From contig NZ_CP018155.1 in the NCBI RefSeq assembly GCF_001889045.1, positions 1,173,001 through 1,237,000 on the forward strand: 64,000 bases of DNA, written 5' to 3'. This document shows positions 8,472 to 17,761 of this stretch, piece after piece (the stretch's first letter is position 1; every line of letters begins with the position of its first letter). The notes beneath the pieces were generated by a model. That model was not told the origin of the DNA. It worked only from the letters and a program-made list of their open reading frames with translations, and searched no databases. This stretch comes from Tenacibaculum todarodis (GTDB taxonomy: Bacteria; Bacteroidota; Bacteroidia; Flavobacteriales; Flavobacteriaceae). The translations under genes were made by a program, and so were the position numbers.

Positions 8472-8885
8472 ATGAAATTTTTATACATTCTATTATTTAT
8501 TAGCCTAACAACTAACGGACAAACTATTATTGGTAAATGGGAAACTTTTGACGACAAAACCAAAGAAAAAAAAGCAGTTATTGAAATCAATAAAACGGAT
8601 AATACATATTCAGCCAAAATAGTTACAAGTTATACCGCAGAGAAAAATGCCCTTTGCAAAGCTTGTAAAGGGATAAAAAAAGACAAACCAATAATTGGTT
8701 TACATATTATTGAAAACATTAAAAAAGATGGAAATGAGTTCAATGGAGGAACCATTCTTGATCCTGAAAACGGAAAAACCTACAAGTGCTACTTACAATT
8801 AGTTAGCAACAACAAACTAAAAGTAAGAGGTTTTCTTGGTGTTGCTCTTTTTGGAAGAACTCAATATTGGATTCGAAAAGAATAG
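8472..8885 (+). CDS. DUF2147 exported protein, copy 1
   Basis: A 137-residue exported protein with signal peptide (residues 1-16) and the DUF2147 pattern: IGKWETFDDKTKEKKAVIEI at the mature N-terminus, C-x2-C (LCKACKG), GLHIIENIKKDG, GGTILDPENGKTYKC, KVRGFLGVALFGRTQYWIRK at the end. Members are small periplasmic beta proteins of unknown function. A paralogue at 47746-48171 has the same motifs, including the C-x2-C pair. It follows the DUF1772-like gene by 32 bp and may share its transcript. Confidence 0.88.
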   Translation: MKFLYILLFISLTTNGQTIIGKWETFDDKTKEKKAVIEINKTDNTYSAKIVTSYTAEKNALCKACKGIKKDKPIIGLHIIENIKKDGNEFNGGTILDPENGKTYKCYLQLVSNNKLKVRGFLGVALFGRTQYWIRKE

Positions 8886-8982
8886 AAATTATATTATTTG
8901 ATATAAAATTTTGTTAATCAGCAGAAATAAATGCTTTTATATAGTAGAGATTCCTAATATTGCACCACAATAATAGACAACT

Positions 8983-11367
8983 ATGAAAAAGCTAAATATT
9001 TTTCTCTTTCTTTTGATTATAAACATTGCTCAATCACAAGAATTAAAAACACACCAACTTTTATCACCTGAATCTAATGAGAATTCAGATTTGCAGTTTT
9101 TAAATACAGAGTTACAAGGTAAAAAACTTGTAATGCTTGGTGAAATGACACATATGTACGGAAATATTTTTGCAATGAAAGCCCGCATTGTTGAATACCT
9201 TCACAAAGAATTAGGTTACACAACCATAGCAATGGAAGCTTCCATGTATGATTTATGGTTAATGAATAAGAGTAAGTTTACTCCTGAAAACTTCAATAAT
9301 GCTGTATATGGAGTTTGGTCTAGCGCTAAAGAATTTCAAAGATTAGTTACTTATATTGAAAAAAATAACATCAAAGTAATTGGTTTTGATTCACAGTTTA
9401 ATAATAGTCAAAAATTTATTGACGACTTCTTCGATTACCTAGAAAATAATAAAATTGAACAAAAACTAGATGAAGACGATTTAGCCATTGTTATAGAAGG
9501 TGTTTTAGAAAACTTTTCTTTTGAAGAACAAGATATTAAATTTTCAGATTTTGAAAAAGAATTAAATCGTATCATAAACGTTATCAACAAACTAAATACA
9601 ACTGAAGATAATTATTATTGGCAACAATTTATTAAAAATATTCTGGCATGTTCAAAAGATGCAAACAATAAAGAGGAAATTTTAACTATGGATTTTGCAA
9701 ATAGTGACCATAATTATAGAGATGCTCAAATGGCAGACAATTTATTAAGTTATATACATCGTAATCCGAATGAAAAAATTATTTGTTGGGCAGATAATAT
9801 TCACATCATAAATAATATTTCTAGTGTTAAAAAGCCCATTATAAAAGATTTTATTTCAATGGGAAATCACATTAAAAAAAGCCTTAAAAAAGAAGTGTAC
9901 AGCTTAGCAACGCTTCATGCAAATGATTCCCTTTTAGAACAATCAACCTGGCATTCAACTCCAGTACTTAAAGGTTCTTTTGAGAATAAATTAAAAGCCC
10001 TTGATAAACCTTTCCTTTTTATAAGCTCTAATCAAAGCGCTATGAAAGTGCCACAAAAGAGTAGACTTCTACATTATGTAGATTTTACAGAAATGAGAAT
10101 GGATCAATTACATGATGGTTATATTTTTTTAAAAAATGCAACAAACCCTAAAAAAGAGATAACTGAAATTAATGAAATAACTGAAAATAATACTCAAAAT
10201 CAAACTGAAGAAATATCCCTAACAACAAAAGGGAAAACATTAATTCTAAAAGGGAAAATTATAGATTCTGGAACAAATTTACCAATTCCATACACCACTA
10301 TTATTTTAAAAAACGAAGAAATTTATAGAGTTGCTGATGACAATGGAGCTTTTGAATTACGGGTAACATCAAAAATGCTAGAGAATGCGTCTGCAAGCAT
10401 TTCATCAATGGGTTATGAAAGTCGTTTAATTCCTCTTAAAAATTTGACTTCAAAAATTTATCTTTCTTCTAAATTTGAAGAACTCGATGAAATTGTTATT
10501 TCTAAATCTTTATCTCCTAAAAGCGTATTAAAAAAAGCAATTAAATTGATTGAAAAAAATCATACAACAGAGCTTCATAATTACAAGAGACATGGCAATA
10601 TTATCATCAATCAAAATGATAAAACTCTTCTTAATCTAGAACTTATTACTAAAGATTGTGATCAAGGATATAATTCTCCTTACGTTATTTCACAACGAGT
10701 AGAACAAGTGAAATGGAATAAAAACAGTTTAAAAAAATATTATAAAACTTCTGCTGACTTTTTTTCATATAGACAAAATGCAATTAGATATTCTAATATT
10801 CTACATAAGAGAAAATATAAAAGGTTTGACTTAAATTTTATCAAATCCAACAACTCAGAAGATGAAGATTTTTACATTATAGCGTTTAAAACTGATAGAA
10901 ATAAATGGAATTACACTAATAGAGATTTCCCTACTCAATATACTGGAAAAGTGTATGTAAATAGAGATAACTTTGCAATAGTAAAAGTTATTGAAAATTG
11001 GGAAACCACTTTAAATAAAGCTGAAATAAAAACGTATTTCAAAGATGATAAACGATATAAAGGCAAAAAGGAAGTAAAAATTAAAGAGGAGAATGTGAGT
11101 ACATATTCAAAAATAATTGACGCAAAATACTATGCTTCAACATATTTTAACCGTCGTTATTATGAAAAATTAGATGAAGACAATCAATTAGAAAACTCAG
11201 TAATTGAAATGAACTCTAATATGTACGATTTCGAAATTAAAAATGTTGAAGACATTGAATACTACCAATACAATAACAAAAAAGAAAATTCACTCTTTAG
11301 AGTTGCATACGATGAAAATTTTTGGAATTTATTTTACGAACAACATCCAAGTTTTAAAAATAAATAG
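8983..11367 (+). CDS. Secreted erythromycin-esterase-like protein fused to CarboxypepD_reg-like domain
   Basis: A 794-residue exported protein (signal residues 1-18). Residues about 40-385 resemble the erythromycin esterase (EreA) superfamily: GEMTHMYG with E54 and H57 at the catalytic positions, then TTIAMEASMYD, IKVIGFDSQF and WADNIHI. Residues about 420-500 form a carboxypeptidase-regulatory-like beta sandwich (LKGKIIDSGTNLPIPYTTI...ADDNGAFEL...MGYES), the domain often found at the start of TonB-dependent transporters. The C-terminal ~290 residues are the region that accompanies this domain in secreted Bacteroidota proteins of unknown function. An Ere domain here does not imply macrolide resistance, and the substrate is unknown. 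It converges with rlmF across a long inverted repeat. Confidence 0.82.
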   Translation: MKKLNIFLFLLIINIAQSQELKTHQLLSPESNENSDLQFLNTELQGKKLVMLGEMTHMYGNIFAMKARIVEYLHKELGYTTIAMEASMYDLWLMNKSKFTPENFNNAVYGVWSSAKEFQRLVTYIEKNNIKVIGFDSQFNNSQKFIDDFFDYLENNKIEQKLDEDDLAIVIEGVLENFSFEEQDIKFSDFEKELNRIINVINKLNTTEDNYYWQQFIKNILACSKDANNKEEILTMDFANSDHNYRDAQMADNLLSYIHRNPNEKIICWADNIHIINNISSVKKPIIKDFISMGNHIKKSLKKEVYSLATLHANDSLLEQSTWHSTPVLKGSFENKLKALDKPFLFISSNQSAMKVPQKSRLLHYVDFTEMRMDQLHDGYIFLKNATNPKKEITEINEITENNTQNQTEEISLTTKGKTLILKGKIIDSGTNLPIPYTTIILKNEEIYRVADDNGAFELRVTSKMLENASASISSMGYESRLIPLKNLTSKIYLSSKFEELDEIVISKSLSPKSVLKKAIKLIEKNHTTELHNYKRHGNIIINQNDKTLLNLELITKDCDQGYNSPYVISQRVEQVKWNKNSLKKYYKTSADFFSYRQNAIRYSNILHKRKYKRFDLNFIKSNNSEDEDFYIIAFKTDRNKWNYTNRDFPTQYTGKVYVNRDNFAIVKVIENWETTLNKAEIKTYFKDDKRYKGKKEVKIKEENVSTYSKIIDAKYYASTYFNRRYYEKLDEDNQLENSVIEMNSNMYDFEIKNVEDIEYYQYNNKKENSLFRVAYDENFWNLFYEQHPSFKNK

Positions 11368-11392
11368 AAGCTATTCTATTTATTTTTAAAAC
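11351..11392. terminator. Bidirectional hairpin spanning two convergent stop codons
   Basis: A perfect 19-bp inverted repeat (gttttaaaaataaatagaa and its complement) with loop gcta. The stop codons of both the esterase-like gene and rlmF lie within its arms. A/T runs in the arms suit termination in both directions. Confidence 0.75.
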
Positions 11393-12237
11393 CTCCAACA
11401 AACAATCCTTGTAACCTTGTTTCCTTGTGTCATTGGTATCACTTTAAACTCAGCAACTTTTAGTTTTTTAGAAGAAGCTTCCAAAGACTTTACATTGTCT
11501 TTGTTAGATACCAAACTTGTAAACCATTTACTACTTTTAGGATTCAAAGAACTTTCATACAAATAGGTGTGCAAAAAGGCTTTTTCTCCACCAATATACC
11601 AAAGTTCGTTATTGTTTCCTGCAAAGTTTCTGACAGCGTTGTTTCCTAAATTTCTGGTTTTTCGTCGATTTGCTCCTCTTGCTTCTTCCGCAGATTTATA
11701 AAATGGCGGATTACACATAGTTGCAGTAAAAGCATCGTCTTCTTCTAAAATTTCTTTTAAAATATGCTCTTCTTTAAACTGTTGACGCAAGGTAATCTTA
11801 GCTTCCAACTTGTTGTCATCAATTATATCTTGCGCAAAATCCAAAGAGTCTAAATCAATATCTGTAGCAACAAAATTCCAATTATACTCAGCAACACCCA
11901 ATAACGGATACACACAACTTGCACCTGTACCAATATCTAAAATTTTTATATTTTCTTCGGAAGAAAGCAAATCTGCCAAATGATGAATATAATCTACACG
12001 ACCAGGAATTGGTGGACATAAATTTTCGTCTGAAAAATTCCAATGTTCAATTCCGTAATGCGCCTTTAATAATGCTTTATTAAGTTCTTTTACTGCTTTA
12101 GGATCAGAAAAGTCTATGGTTGTTGTTCCGTAACTATTTTCAGTAACAAAAGGTTTTAAATCTTCTGAAGCCTTAATTAACTTGTCAAAATCGTAACCGT
12201 TGTTGTGTTTATTTTTTGGGTGTAAGGATTTACTCAT
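11386..12237 (-). CDS. rlmF: 23S rRNA (adenine1618-N6)-methyltransferase RlmF
   Basis: A 283-residue SAM-dependent methyltransferase that makes m6A1618 in 23S rRNA. It has the RlmF layout: N-terminal HPKNKHNNGYDFDKLI and FSDPKAVKELNKALL, then the SAM site ILDIGTGASCVYPLLG, the N6-adenine methylase catalytic motif NPPF (in MCNPPFYKSAEEA), and a C-terminal region WYIGGEKAF...KWFTSLVS that is family-specific. Length agrees with E. coli YbiN (about 308). The start is an ATG with a -7-like box only four bases upstream. It is monocistronic and convergent with the esterase fusion. Confidence 0.93.
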   Translation of the reverse strand: MSKSLHPKNKHNNGYDFDKLIKASEDLKPFVTENSYGTTTIDFSDPKAVKELNKALLKAHYGIEHWNFSDENLCPPIPGRVDYIHHLADLLSSEENIKILDIGTGASCVYPLLGVAEYNWNFVATDIDLDSLDFAQDIIDDNKLEAKITLRQQFKEEHILKEILEEDDAFTATMCNPPFYKSAEEARGANRRKTRNLGNNAVRNFAGNNNELWYIGGEKAFLHTYLYESSLNPKSSKWFTSLVSNKDNVKSLEASSKKLKVAEFKVIPMTQGNKVTRIVCWRF

Positions 12238-12241
12238 ATGC

Positions 12242-12249
12242 CAAAATTA
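12242..12249 (-). promoter_or_regulatory. Candidate -7 box TAATTTTG for rlmF
   Basis: TAnnTTTG match on the minus strand, ending four bases before the rlmF ATG. If real, the transcript would be leaderless or nearly so. Confidence 0.35.
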
Positions 12250-12306
12250 ACTTAAAAATCTAACCTAACAACTCCTTCTAAAAAGTATTTCTTCTAAAAT
12301 CTTTGC

Positions 12307-12314
12307 TATATTTG
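12307..12314 (+). promoter_or_regulatory. Candidate -7 box TATATTTG
   Basis: TAnnTTTG match 20 bp before the ATG at 12335, in the 97-bp divergent region with rlmF. No clear -33 element. Confidence 0.45.
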
Positions 12315-12334
12315 ATAAATTCATTTTTATAATT

Positions 12335-14086
12335 ATGAGTAAATCCAAAATTCTAATAGGAATAATTGCAATTGCTTTTATCAGTTATTTTTTAATCAGT
12401 AAAGATTTTGATAAAAATAGCGATACACTTTATATAAACGGAAACTTCATTACACTAAATGAAACACTTGAAAATGCGGAAGCTATTTTTGTTGAAAAAG
12501 GAAAAATAAAAGACATTGGAACAACTAATGAATTAGAGAAATACAGAAAAGGGAATACTGTTGTAGATTTAAAAGGCGCTACTGTTCTTCCTGGGTTTAT
12601 AGACAGTCATTCTCATGTTGCGCTATCAGCTTTTTTAAATGATATGATTGATTTGTCTGGCTTTAAACACAAAACAAATGCAGAAGTTTGGAATCATTTA
12701 AAAGAACAGATTAAAACCAAAAAAGAAGGTGAATGGGTTATTTGTAAAGGAATTGATCCAATTTTAGTAGAGGGTTTAAAAACACCTAACATAGCTTTTT
12801 TAGACGAAATTTCTCCAAACAATCCTATCTTATTGGTTTCACAAAGCATGCATACATATTGGGTAAATTCCAACACTTTTAAAAAAGTGAATATTACAAA
12901 AGACACTCCAAATCCATCAAAATCAAGTTATTATGAAAAGGATAAAAATGGAGAATTAACAGGATTAATTGCAGAACAGGAAGCTTTTTCACCAATTTTA
13001 AATCAACTTAAAAGAGATGTATTAACTTCTAAATTTTTAATAAATTCAACAGTTAGTACATTGAATAAATACGCTAAAAACGGTAACACAACTGTAGTTT
13101 CTGCAGGAATAACAATTAATGACGACAAGCCTCTACTACTTTACAAACATTTATCATCAGAAAAATCTGGTTTTATAAATCAAGCATTGGCAACATTTGG
13201 TCTTTTACCAAAAAGAGAGCAAAATCCAAGACATTTTTTATACATAAGACACGATAGGAGTTTTTTGCTACCTGAAACGAAAGCTAATGACGATTTTTAC
13301 AATATTATTGGCGTAAAACATTGGTATGACGGTTCTCCTTACACTGGTTCCATGTATTTAGAATCGCCATATTTAACAACTGAATTCAACAAAAACAAAT
13401 TGCATATTCCAGAAGATTCATCAGGAAAAGCACTAATTGAAGAAGATTCGCTAGTCAATTTTATTAAAAAATATGATAAAAAAGGATGGCAAATAGCTAT
13501 TCATTCTCAAGGAGATCTTTCAAGTAGAAAAGTTATTAATGCTTTCAAGAAAGCTAATTCAGAAGTAAATATTACTGAAAAAAGACACAGAATTGAGCAT
13601 TGTTTGTTACTTTCTAAAAACAGTCTTTCGGAAATGAAAACATTGAATATGACGCCAAGTTTTCACATAAACCATCTATTTTACTATGGAAAAGCACTAT
13701 CTAATGAAATTATTGGAAAAGAACGCGCTGAAAGAATACTACCAATACTTACTGCTGAAAAGTTAGATATAAAATATTCAATGCATGCAGATCAACCAAT
13801 GTTTGAGAGCAAGCCGTTTCATTTAATTCAGACTGCTATAAAAAGACAAACTAAAGAAAACGACACTCTTGGTTACAATGAAAGAATATCGCTCTTAAAC
13901 GGCTTAAAAGCAATGACAACAAACGCTGCTTGGCAGATTAACATGGAAGATAAAATTGGTTCTTTAGCTAAAGGAAAATATGCCGATTTTATAATTATTG
14001 ATAAAAACCCATTTAAAACATCTATTGATAGCTTACATCAAATAAAAGTTATAAAAACATTTATAAATGGAAATGAAGTAAAATAA
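12335..14086 (+). CDS. Membrane-anchored amidohydrolase, YtcJ-like
   Basis: A 583-residue protein of the metal-dependent amidohydrolase superfamily, YtcJ/NfdA-like branch (amidohydrolase 3). An N-terminal helix (residues 4-21) should hold it to the inner membrane with the enzyme outside, or act as a signal. The composite beta domain starts at TLYINGNFITLNET; the metal site begins VLPGFIDSHSHVALSAF (HxH). Later ligand regions are IAIHSQGD, KRHRIEHCLLL and MHADQP. The C-terminal GSLAKGKYADFIIIDKNPF is typical of the superfamily. The substrate cannot be told; formamide or amide hydrolysis is the usual guess. It runs convergently into bshC with only two bases between the stop codons. Confidence 0.88.
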   Translation: MSKSKILIGIIAIAFISYFLISKDFDKNSDTLYINGNFITLNETLENAEAIFVEKGKIKDIGTTNELEKYRKGNTVVDLKGATVLPGFIDSHSHVALSAFLNDMIDLSGFKHKTNAEVWNHLKEQIKTKKEGEWVICKGIDPILVEGLKTPNIAFLDEISPNNPILLVSQSMHTYWVNSNTFKKVNITKDTPNPSKSSYYEKDKNGELTGLIAEQEAFSPILNQLKRDVLTSKFLINSTVSTLNKYAKNGNTTVVSAGITINDDKPLLLYKHLSSEKSGFINQALATFGLLPKREQNPRHFLYIRHDRSFLLPETKANDDFYNIIGVKHWYDGSPYTGSMYLESPYLTTEFNKNKLHIPEDSSGKALIEEDSLVNFIKKYDKKGWQIAIHSQGDLSSRKVINAFKKANSEVNITEKRHRIEHCLLLSKNSLSEMKTLNMTPSFHINHLFYYGKALSNEIIGKERAERILPILTAEKLDIKYSMHADQPMFESKPFHLIQTAIKRQTKENDTLGYNERISLLNGLKAMTTNAAWQINMEDKIGSLAKGKYADFIIIDKNPFKTSIDSLHQIKVIKTFINGNEVK

Positions 14087-14088
14087 AA

Positions 14089-15693
14089 CTACATTTTAAG
14101 AACCGTAAACTCTAACTGCAATGGCTTTAGGTTATCTTTTAATTGCTGAATAAAATCGTCGCCATATTCTAAATAGTATTCGGAAAAATTACGCTGACGT
14201 TCTTCTAAACTCTGGTTTGGAAAAAGTTGATTCTGTAAATCCGTGATTCTTTGTACTAAATCGTGTTGTTTACGTTTTTCTGCTCTCAACAAACGTTTTT
14301 CAAGGTTTTCTAAACCTTTTATTTGCTTTTTTTCTTGAGCGTTTACAGCACCTAAAAAAGAAACATCTGTTTTTTCTGCAATAACTTTTAACTCAGAAAA
14401 TTGTTGCTTTAAAAACTCTTTTTGTTGTTCAAAATCTACTGAAACCTCAGAATTTTCATTCACTTTTTTAGTTAGTAAATCGTTTTGCTTTAAAAAGATT
14501 TCTTCAAGCGAAATATTTAGTTTTTCTAATTTCTTAGATCGCTTTTCCGAAACAACCTGCACAGAATTACGTAATAATAATATTGGAAAAGGAACTTCAA
14601 CTTTCTTGAAATAGCTTTTTAGCTGTAACCAATAGGCAATTTCACCACCACCACCAACGTAACTTAAGTTTGGTAAAATTACTTCTTGATATAATGGGCG
14701 CATTAATACGTTTGGTGAAAAACGTTCTGGATATTTTTCTAATTCTGATAAAATTTCTGCTTCAGAAAAAGTGATTTCTGTATTATTAATTTGATAAACA
14801 CCATTTTCAAAAATAATTCTTTCTCGTTGATTGTTAGCTAAATAAAATAAATTTATCTCACGAGGATTTACTTGAACTTTATAATTCTTTTCAAACTCTA
14901 AATTCGTTTTAGAAACCTCATTGTAAGAAGTATGATTTAATAATTCATCTTTTACAAACGGAATAAAAGAACGCTTTAAATCCGCAGTATCGGCATCAAT
15001 AATTACAATTCCATATTTACCAAACAACTCATTGGCAATATATTGAGTTGCTTCTGCTAAATTATTGTGTTTTATATAACCTTCAGAAAACAGCTCTTTT
15101 AACTCGTTAGCTCTTTTAGAATCTCCTAATTTTGCAGAAAATACCGCTAAAACTTCTTCTAGTCCTTCCGTAGAAAAACGACCAACTGCGCCATTCTGAT
15201 TGGTATTCCATCTAAATTTAACGTCTTTAAAATTAAAAAAGTTAATTTCCTCAAAATCATGATCTTCTGTTGCCATCCAATAAATTGGAACAAAATTTTC
15301 TTTAGGAAATTTCACAGACAATTCTTCGCATAAGTTAATGACAGACAATATTTTATATAAAAAATATAAAGGACCTGTAAATAAGTTTAATTGGTGACCT
15401 GTAGTTATAGTAAAGGTGTTATCATTCGCCAATAACTCAATATTAGCTTTTGTTAACTCAGAAATAGAACTGCTCTTATATTGTTTTTTAAGAGATTCAA
15501 CTAAAATAGTTCTCGACTCAGCTTTAAATGACAACTTTTTCTCCTCAATTTGTAACTTAAAACCTTCTAAGTTTGGAAAATTATTATAAAAAGGGAGAAT
15601 TTTAGCATCTTTAGCTAGATAATCTTCCATTGTTTTTGTGAAATACCCAGTGTTTTTAAACGGAATATGCTCTATACAATCTGTTTCTGTCAT
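14089..15693 (-). CDS. bshC: Bacillithiol biosynthesis cysteine-adding enzyme BshC
   Basis: A 534-residue cytoplasmic enzyme that adds cysteine to glucosaminyl-malate, the last step of bacillithiol synthesis. Family signatures are easily seen: IPFKNTGYFTKTMEDYL at the start, TITTGHQLNLFTGPLYFLYK, PIYWMATEDHDFEEINFFNF, and the C-terminal helical coil (residues about 395-490) rich in Lys/Glu/Gln. Length is typical. It is monocistronic here; the deacetylase step is encoded separately at 43737-44453 (bshB1), while the glycosyltransferase bshA is not in the window. The organism therefore very likely makes bacillithiol rather than relying on glutathione. Confidence 0.95.
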   Translation of the reverse strand: MTETDCIEHIPFKNTGYFTKTMEDYLAKDAKILPFYNNFPNLEGFKLQIEEKKLSFKAESRTILVESLKKQYKSSSISELTKANIELLANDNTFTITTGHQLNLFTGPLYFLYKILSVINLCEELSVKFPKENFVPIYWMATEDHDFEEINFFNFKDVKFRWNTNQNGAVGRFSTEGLEEVLAVFSAKLGDSKRANELKELFSEGYIKHNNLAEATQYIANELFGKYGIVIIDADTADLKRSFIPFVKDELLNHTSYNEVSKTNLEFEKNYKVQVNPREINLFYLANNQRERIIFENGVYQINNTEITFSEAEILSELEKYPERFSPNVLMRPLYQEVILPNLSYVGGGGEIAYWLQLKSYFKKVEVPFPILLLRNSVQVVSEKRSKKLEKLNISLEEIFLKQNDLLTKKVNENSEVSVDFEQQKEFLKQQFSELKVIAEKTDVSFLGAVNAQEKKQIKGLENLEKRLLRAEKRKQHDLVQRITDLQNQLFPNQSLEERQRNFSEYYLEYGDDFIQQLKDNLKPLQLEFTVLKM

Positions 15694-15811
15694 ATATCAA
15701 AAATACTAAATTAGATATAAGCGAGAGAAATAAAATCAATTATAACAGATTTTTAACGTGTTGCTTTTTATAACAATCTAATTACCTATTTTTACAATCC
15801 ATTTTAAAGAT

Positions 15812-17761
15812 ATGCAATTTAAACATCCAGAGATATTTTATTTTCTTGCACTACTAATTATACCAATTTTAGTGCATTTATTCCAGCTGCAAAAGTTTGT
15901 AAAAGTTCCTTTTACCAACGTTGCTTTTTTACAGAAATTAATACTGCAAACTAGAAAAAGTTCTAAGCTAAAAAAGTGGTTGATTTTAAGCACAAGATTA
16001 CTTGCACTTTCAGCGATAATTTTCGCGTTTACACAACCTTATTTTAGTAATAAGAAAGCAAGTAAAAATCAACATAATTTTATATATTTAGACAATTCAT
16101 TAAGCACAAACACGAAAGGAGAAAAAGGTAATTTATTACAAATTTCATCTCAAGAAATCATAGAAACCATTTCTAATAAAGATGAGTTTTCTTTACTCAC
16201 AAATAATGAATTCTATAAAAATATTTCGTCATCTGAATTAAAAAAAGTACTTTTAAACATCAATAACACTAGTGAAAAATTGTCAATTGATGAAGTTTTA
16301 CTAAAAATTGAGAGCAATGACACAAATAAAAGCAAAGCTTTAAATAAAAATATATTAATATCTGATTTTCAGAATACTTATAAAAATAATTTTACAAATG
16401 TAAACAGTGATTTATCACTAATAAAACTAGAAAACGCTTTACAAAACAACATTTCTATTGATAGTGTTTTCACAAATGAGAATGATGGTAATAACCTAAC
16501 AGTAAATATCAATGTAAGAAATCAAGGTGAAGCAAAAGAAAACATTCCAATTGCAATTTACAATGGTCAAGAACTAATTAGTAAACAGTCCTTCTCTATC
16601 GAAAAAAATACTGACAAAATTATTTCTTTCAGCATAGAAAACAAAACTACTTTTCTAGGCAAAATAGACCTAACTTTTAACGATACTTTTAAGTTTGACA
16701 ATCTATTTTATTTCACATTAAATAAGAGTAAAAAAATTGCTGTTTTAAGTATTGGAAAACCCTCAAATTACTTACCTAAAATTTATCAAAAAAACGAATT
16801 TAACTTTTCCACTTCTACTGTTAAAAATGTAAATTATAATGCAATCTTAAAACAACAATTAATAGTCTTAAATGAGGTTGAAGAAATTCCACAAAGCTTA
16901 ATTTCTAGCTTGGTAAACTTTTCTAAAAATGGAGGAAATCTTGTAGTTATTCCAAATAAAAATATAAATATTACTTCTTACAACAGCTTCTTAAAGAATT
17001 TATCTGTTGGAAAAATTCTTGAAAATAAAAAGGATACTTTAAAAATTACCGACATTAACTTTAAGCACCCACTGCTTAAGAATGTCTTTTTAAAGAAAGT
17101 TCAAAATTTTCAACACCCAACTACACAAAATTATTACACAACTGTATTTTCTAACGCAAGTACAATTGTGGGCTTAGAAAACAAATCACCTTTTATTCAG
17201 CTAATAAAAACAACAAACTCTAATCTATATTTTGTAAATTCTTCTTTAGAAAAAGAAAACAGCAACTTCACCAATTCTCCTTTGATAGTTCCTGTATTTT
17301 ACAACATAGGGCAACAGAGTTTAAAGTACTCAAAACCATACTACACAGTTGGTTACGAAAATAAATTTGATATTAACACACAACTTAACAAAGACGATAT
17401 CCTATCAATAAAAGGTTCAAAAAAATCATTTATTCCACTGCAACAAACACTACAAAACAAAGTTACATTAACTACTAAAAACCAACCTTTAGAAGCTGGA
17501 TTCTATCATGTTTTAAAGCAAAAAGACACCTTAAAATCCATCGGTTTTAATTACTCGAAAGAAGAAAGTAATCTTCATTTCTTAGATACAGATGCATTGG
17601 CAAATGAGCAAAAAAACATTTCTACAAACACTTCTGTTAAAGCCGTTTTTACAGAAATTAACAAAAACAACAAAGTTACATGGCTTTGGCAATGGTTTTT
17701 AGCGTTGGCTATTGTATCTTTGTTATTAGAAATCTTAATTCTAAAATTCTTCAAAGCATGA
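15812..17761 (+). CDS. BatA-like double-transmembrane protein
   Basis: A 649-residue inner-membrane protein. The N-terminus is the BatA-type double-transmembrane domain: helix 1 FYFLALLIIPILVHLF, linker KFVKVPFTNVAFLQKL, helix 2 LILSTRLLALSAIIFAF. A large Asn/Lys-rich extracytoplasmic region with beta-rich segments follows (residues 80-620), and a last helix (residues about 626-645, WQWFLALAIVSLLLEILIL) returns to the membrane. No intact MIDAS motif is evident; the DNS in residues about 92-94 lies where a vWA domain would begin (IYLDNSLS). Function in Bacteroidota is unknown. Its stop overlaps the start of the dihydroorotase-like gene (ATGA), implying coupled translation. Confidence 0.85.
   Translation: MQFKHPEIFYFLALLIIPILVHLFQLQKFVKVPFTNVAFLQKLILQTRKSSKLKKWLILSTRLLALSAIIFAFTQPYFSNKKASKNQHNFIYLDNSLSTNTKGEKGNLLQISSQEIIETISNKDEFSLLTNNEFYKNISSSELKKVLLNINNTSEKLSIDEVLLKIESNDTNKSKALNKNILISDFQNTYKNNFTNVNSDLSLIKLENALQNNISIDSVFTNENDGNNLTVNINVRNQGEAKENIPIAIYNGQELISKQSFSIEKNTDKIISFSIENKTTFLGKIDLTFNDTFKFDNLFYFTLNKSKKIAVLSIGKPSNYLPKIYQKNEFNFSTSTVKNVNYNAILKQQLIVLNEVEEIPQSLISSLVNFSKNGGNLVVIPNKNINITSYNSFLKNLSVGKILENKKDTLKITDINFKHPLLKNVFLKKVQNFQHPTTQNYYTTVFSNASTIVGLENKSPFIQLIKTTNSNLYFVNSSLEKENSNFTNSPLIVPVFYNIGQQSLKYSKPYYTVGYENKFDINTQLNKDDILSIKGSKKSFIPLQQTLQNKVTLTTKNQPLEAGFYHVLKQKDTLKSIGFNYSKEESNLHFLDTDALANEQKNISTNTSVKAVFTEINKNNKVTWLWQWFLALAIVSLLLEILILKFFKA

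Noticed and set aside
8983..11367. Macrolide resistance gene
   Set aside because: Only the Ere-like fold is shared; the protein is secreted and fused, and substrate is unknown, so a resistance label is not supported.
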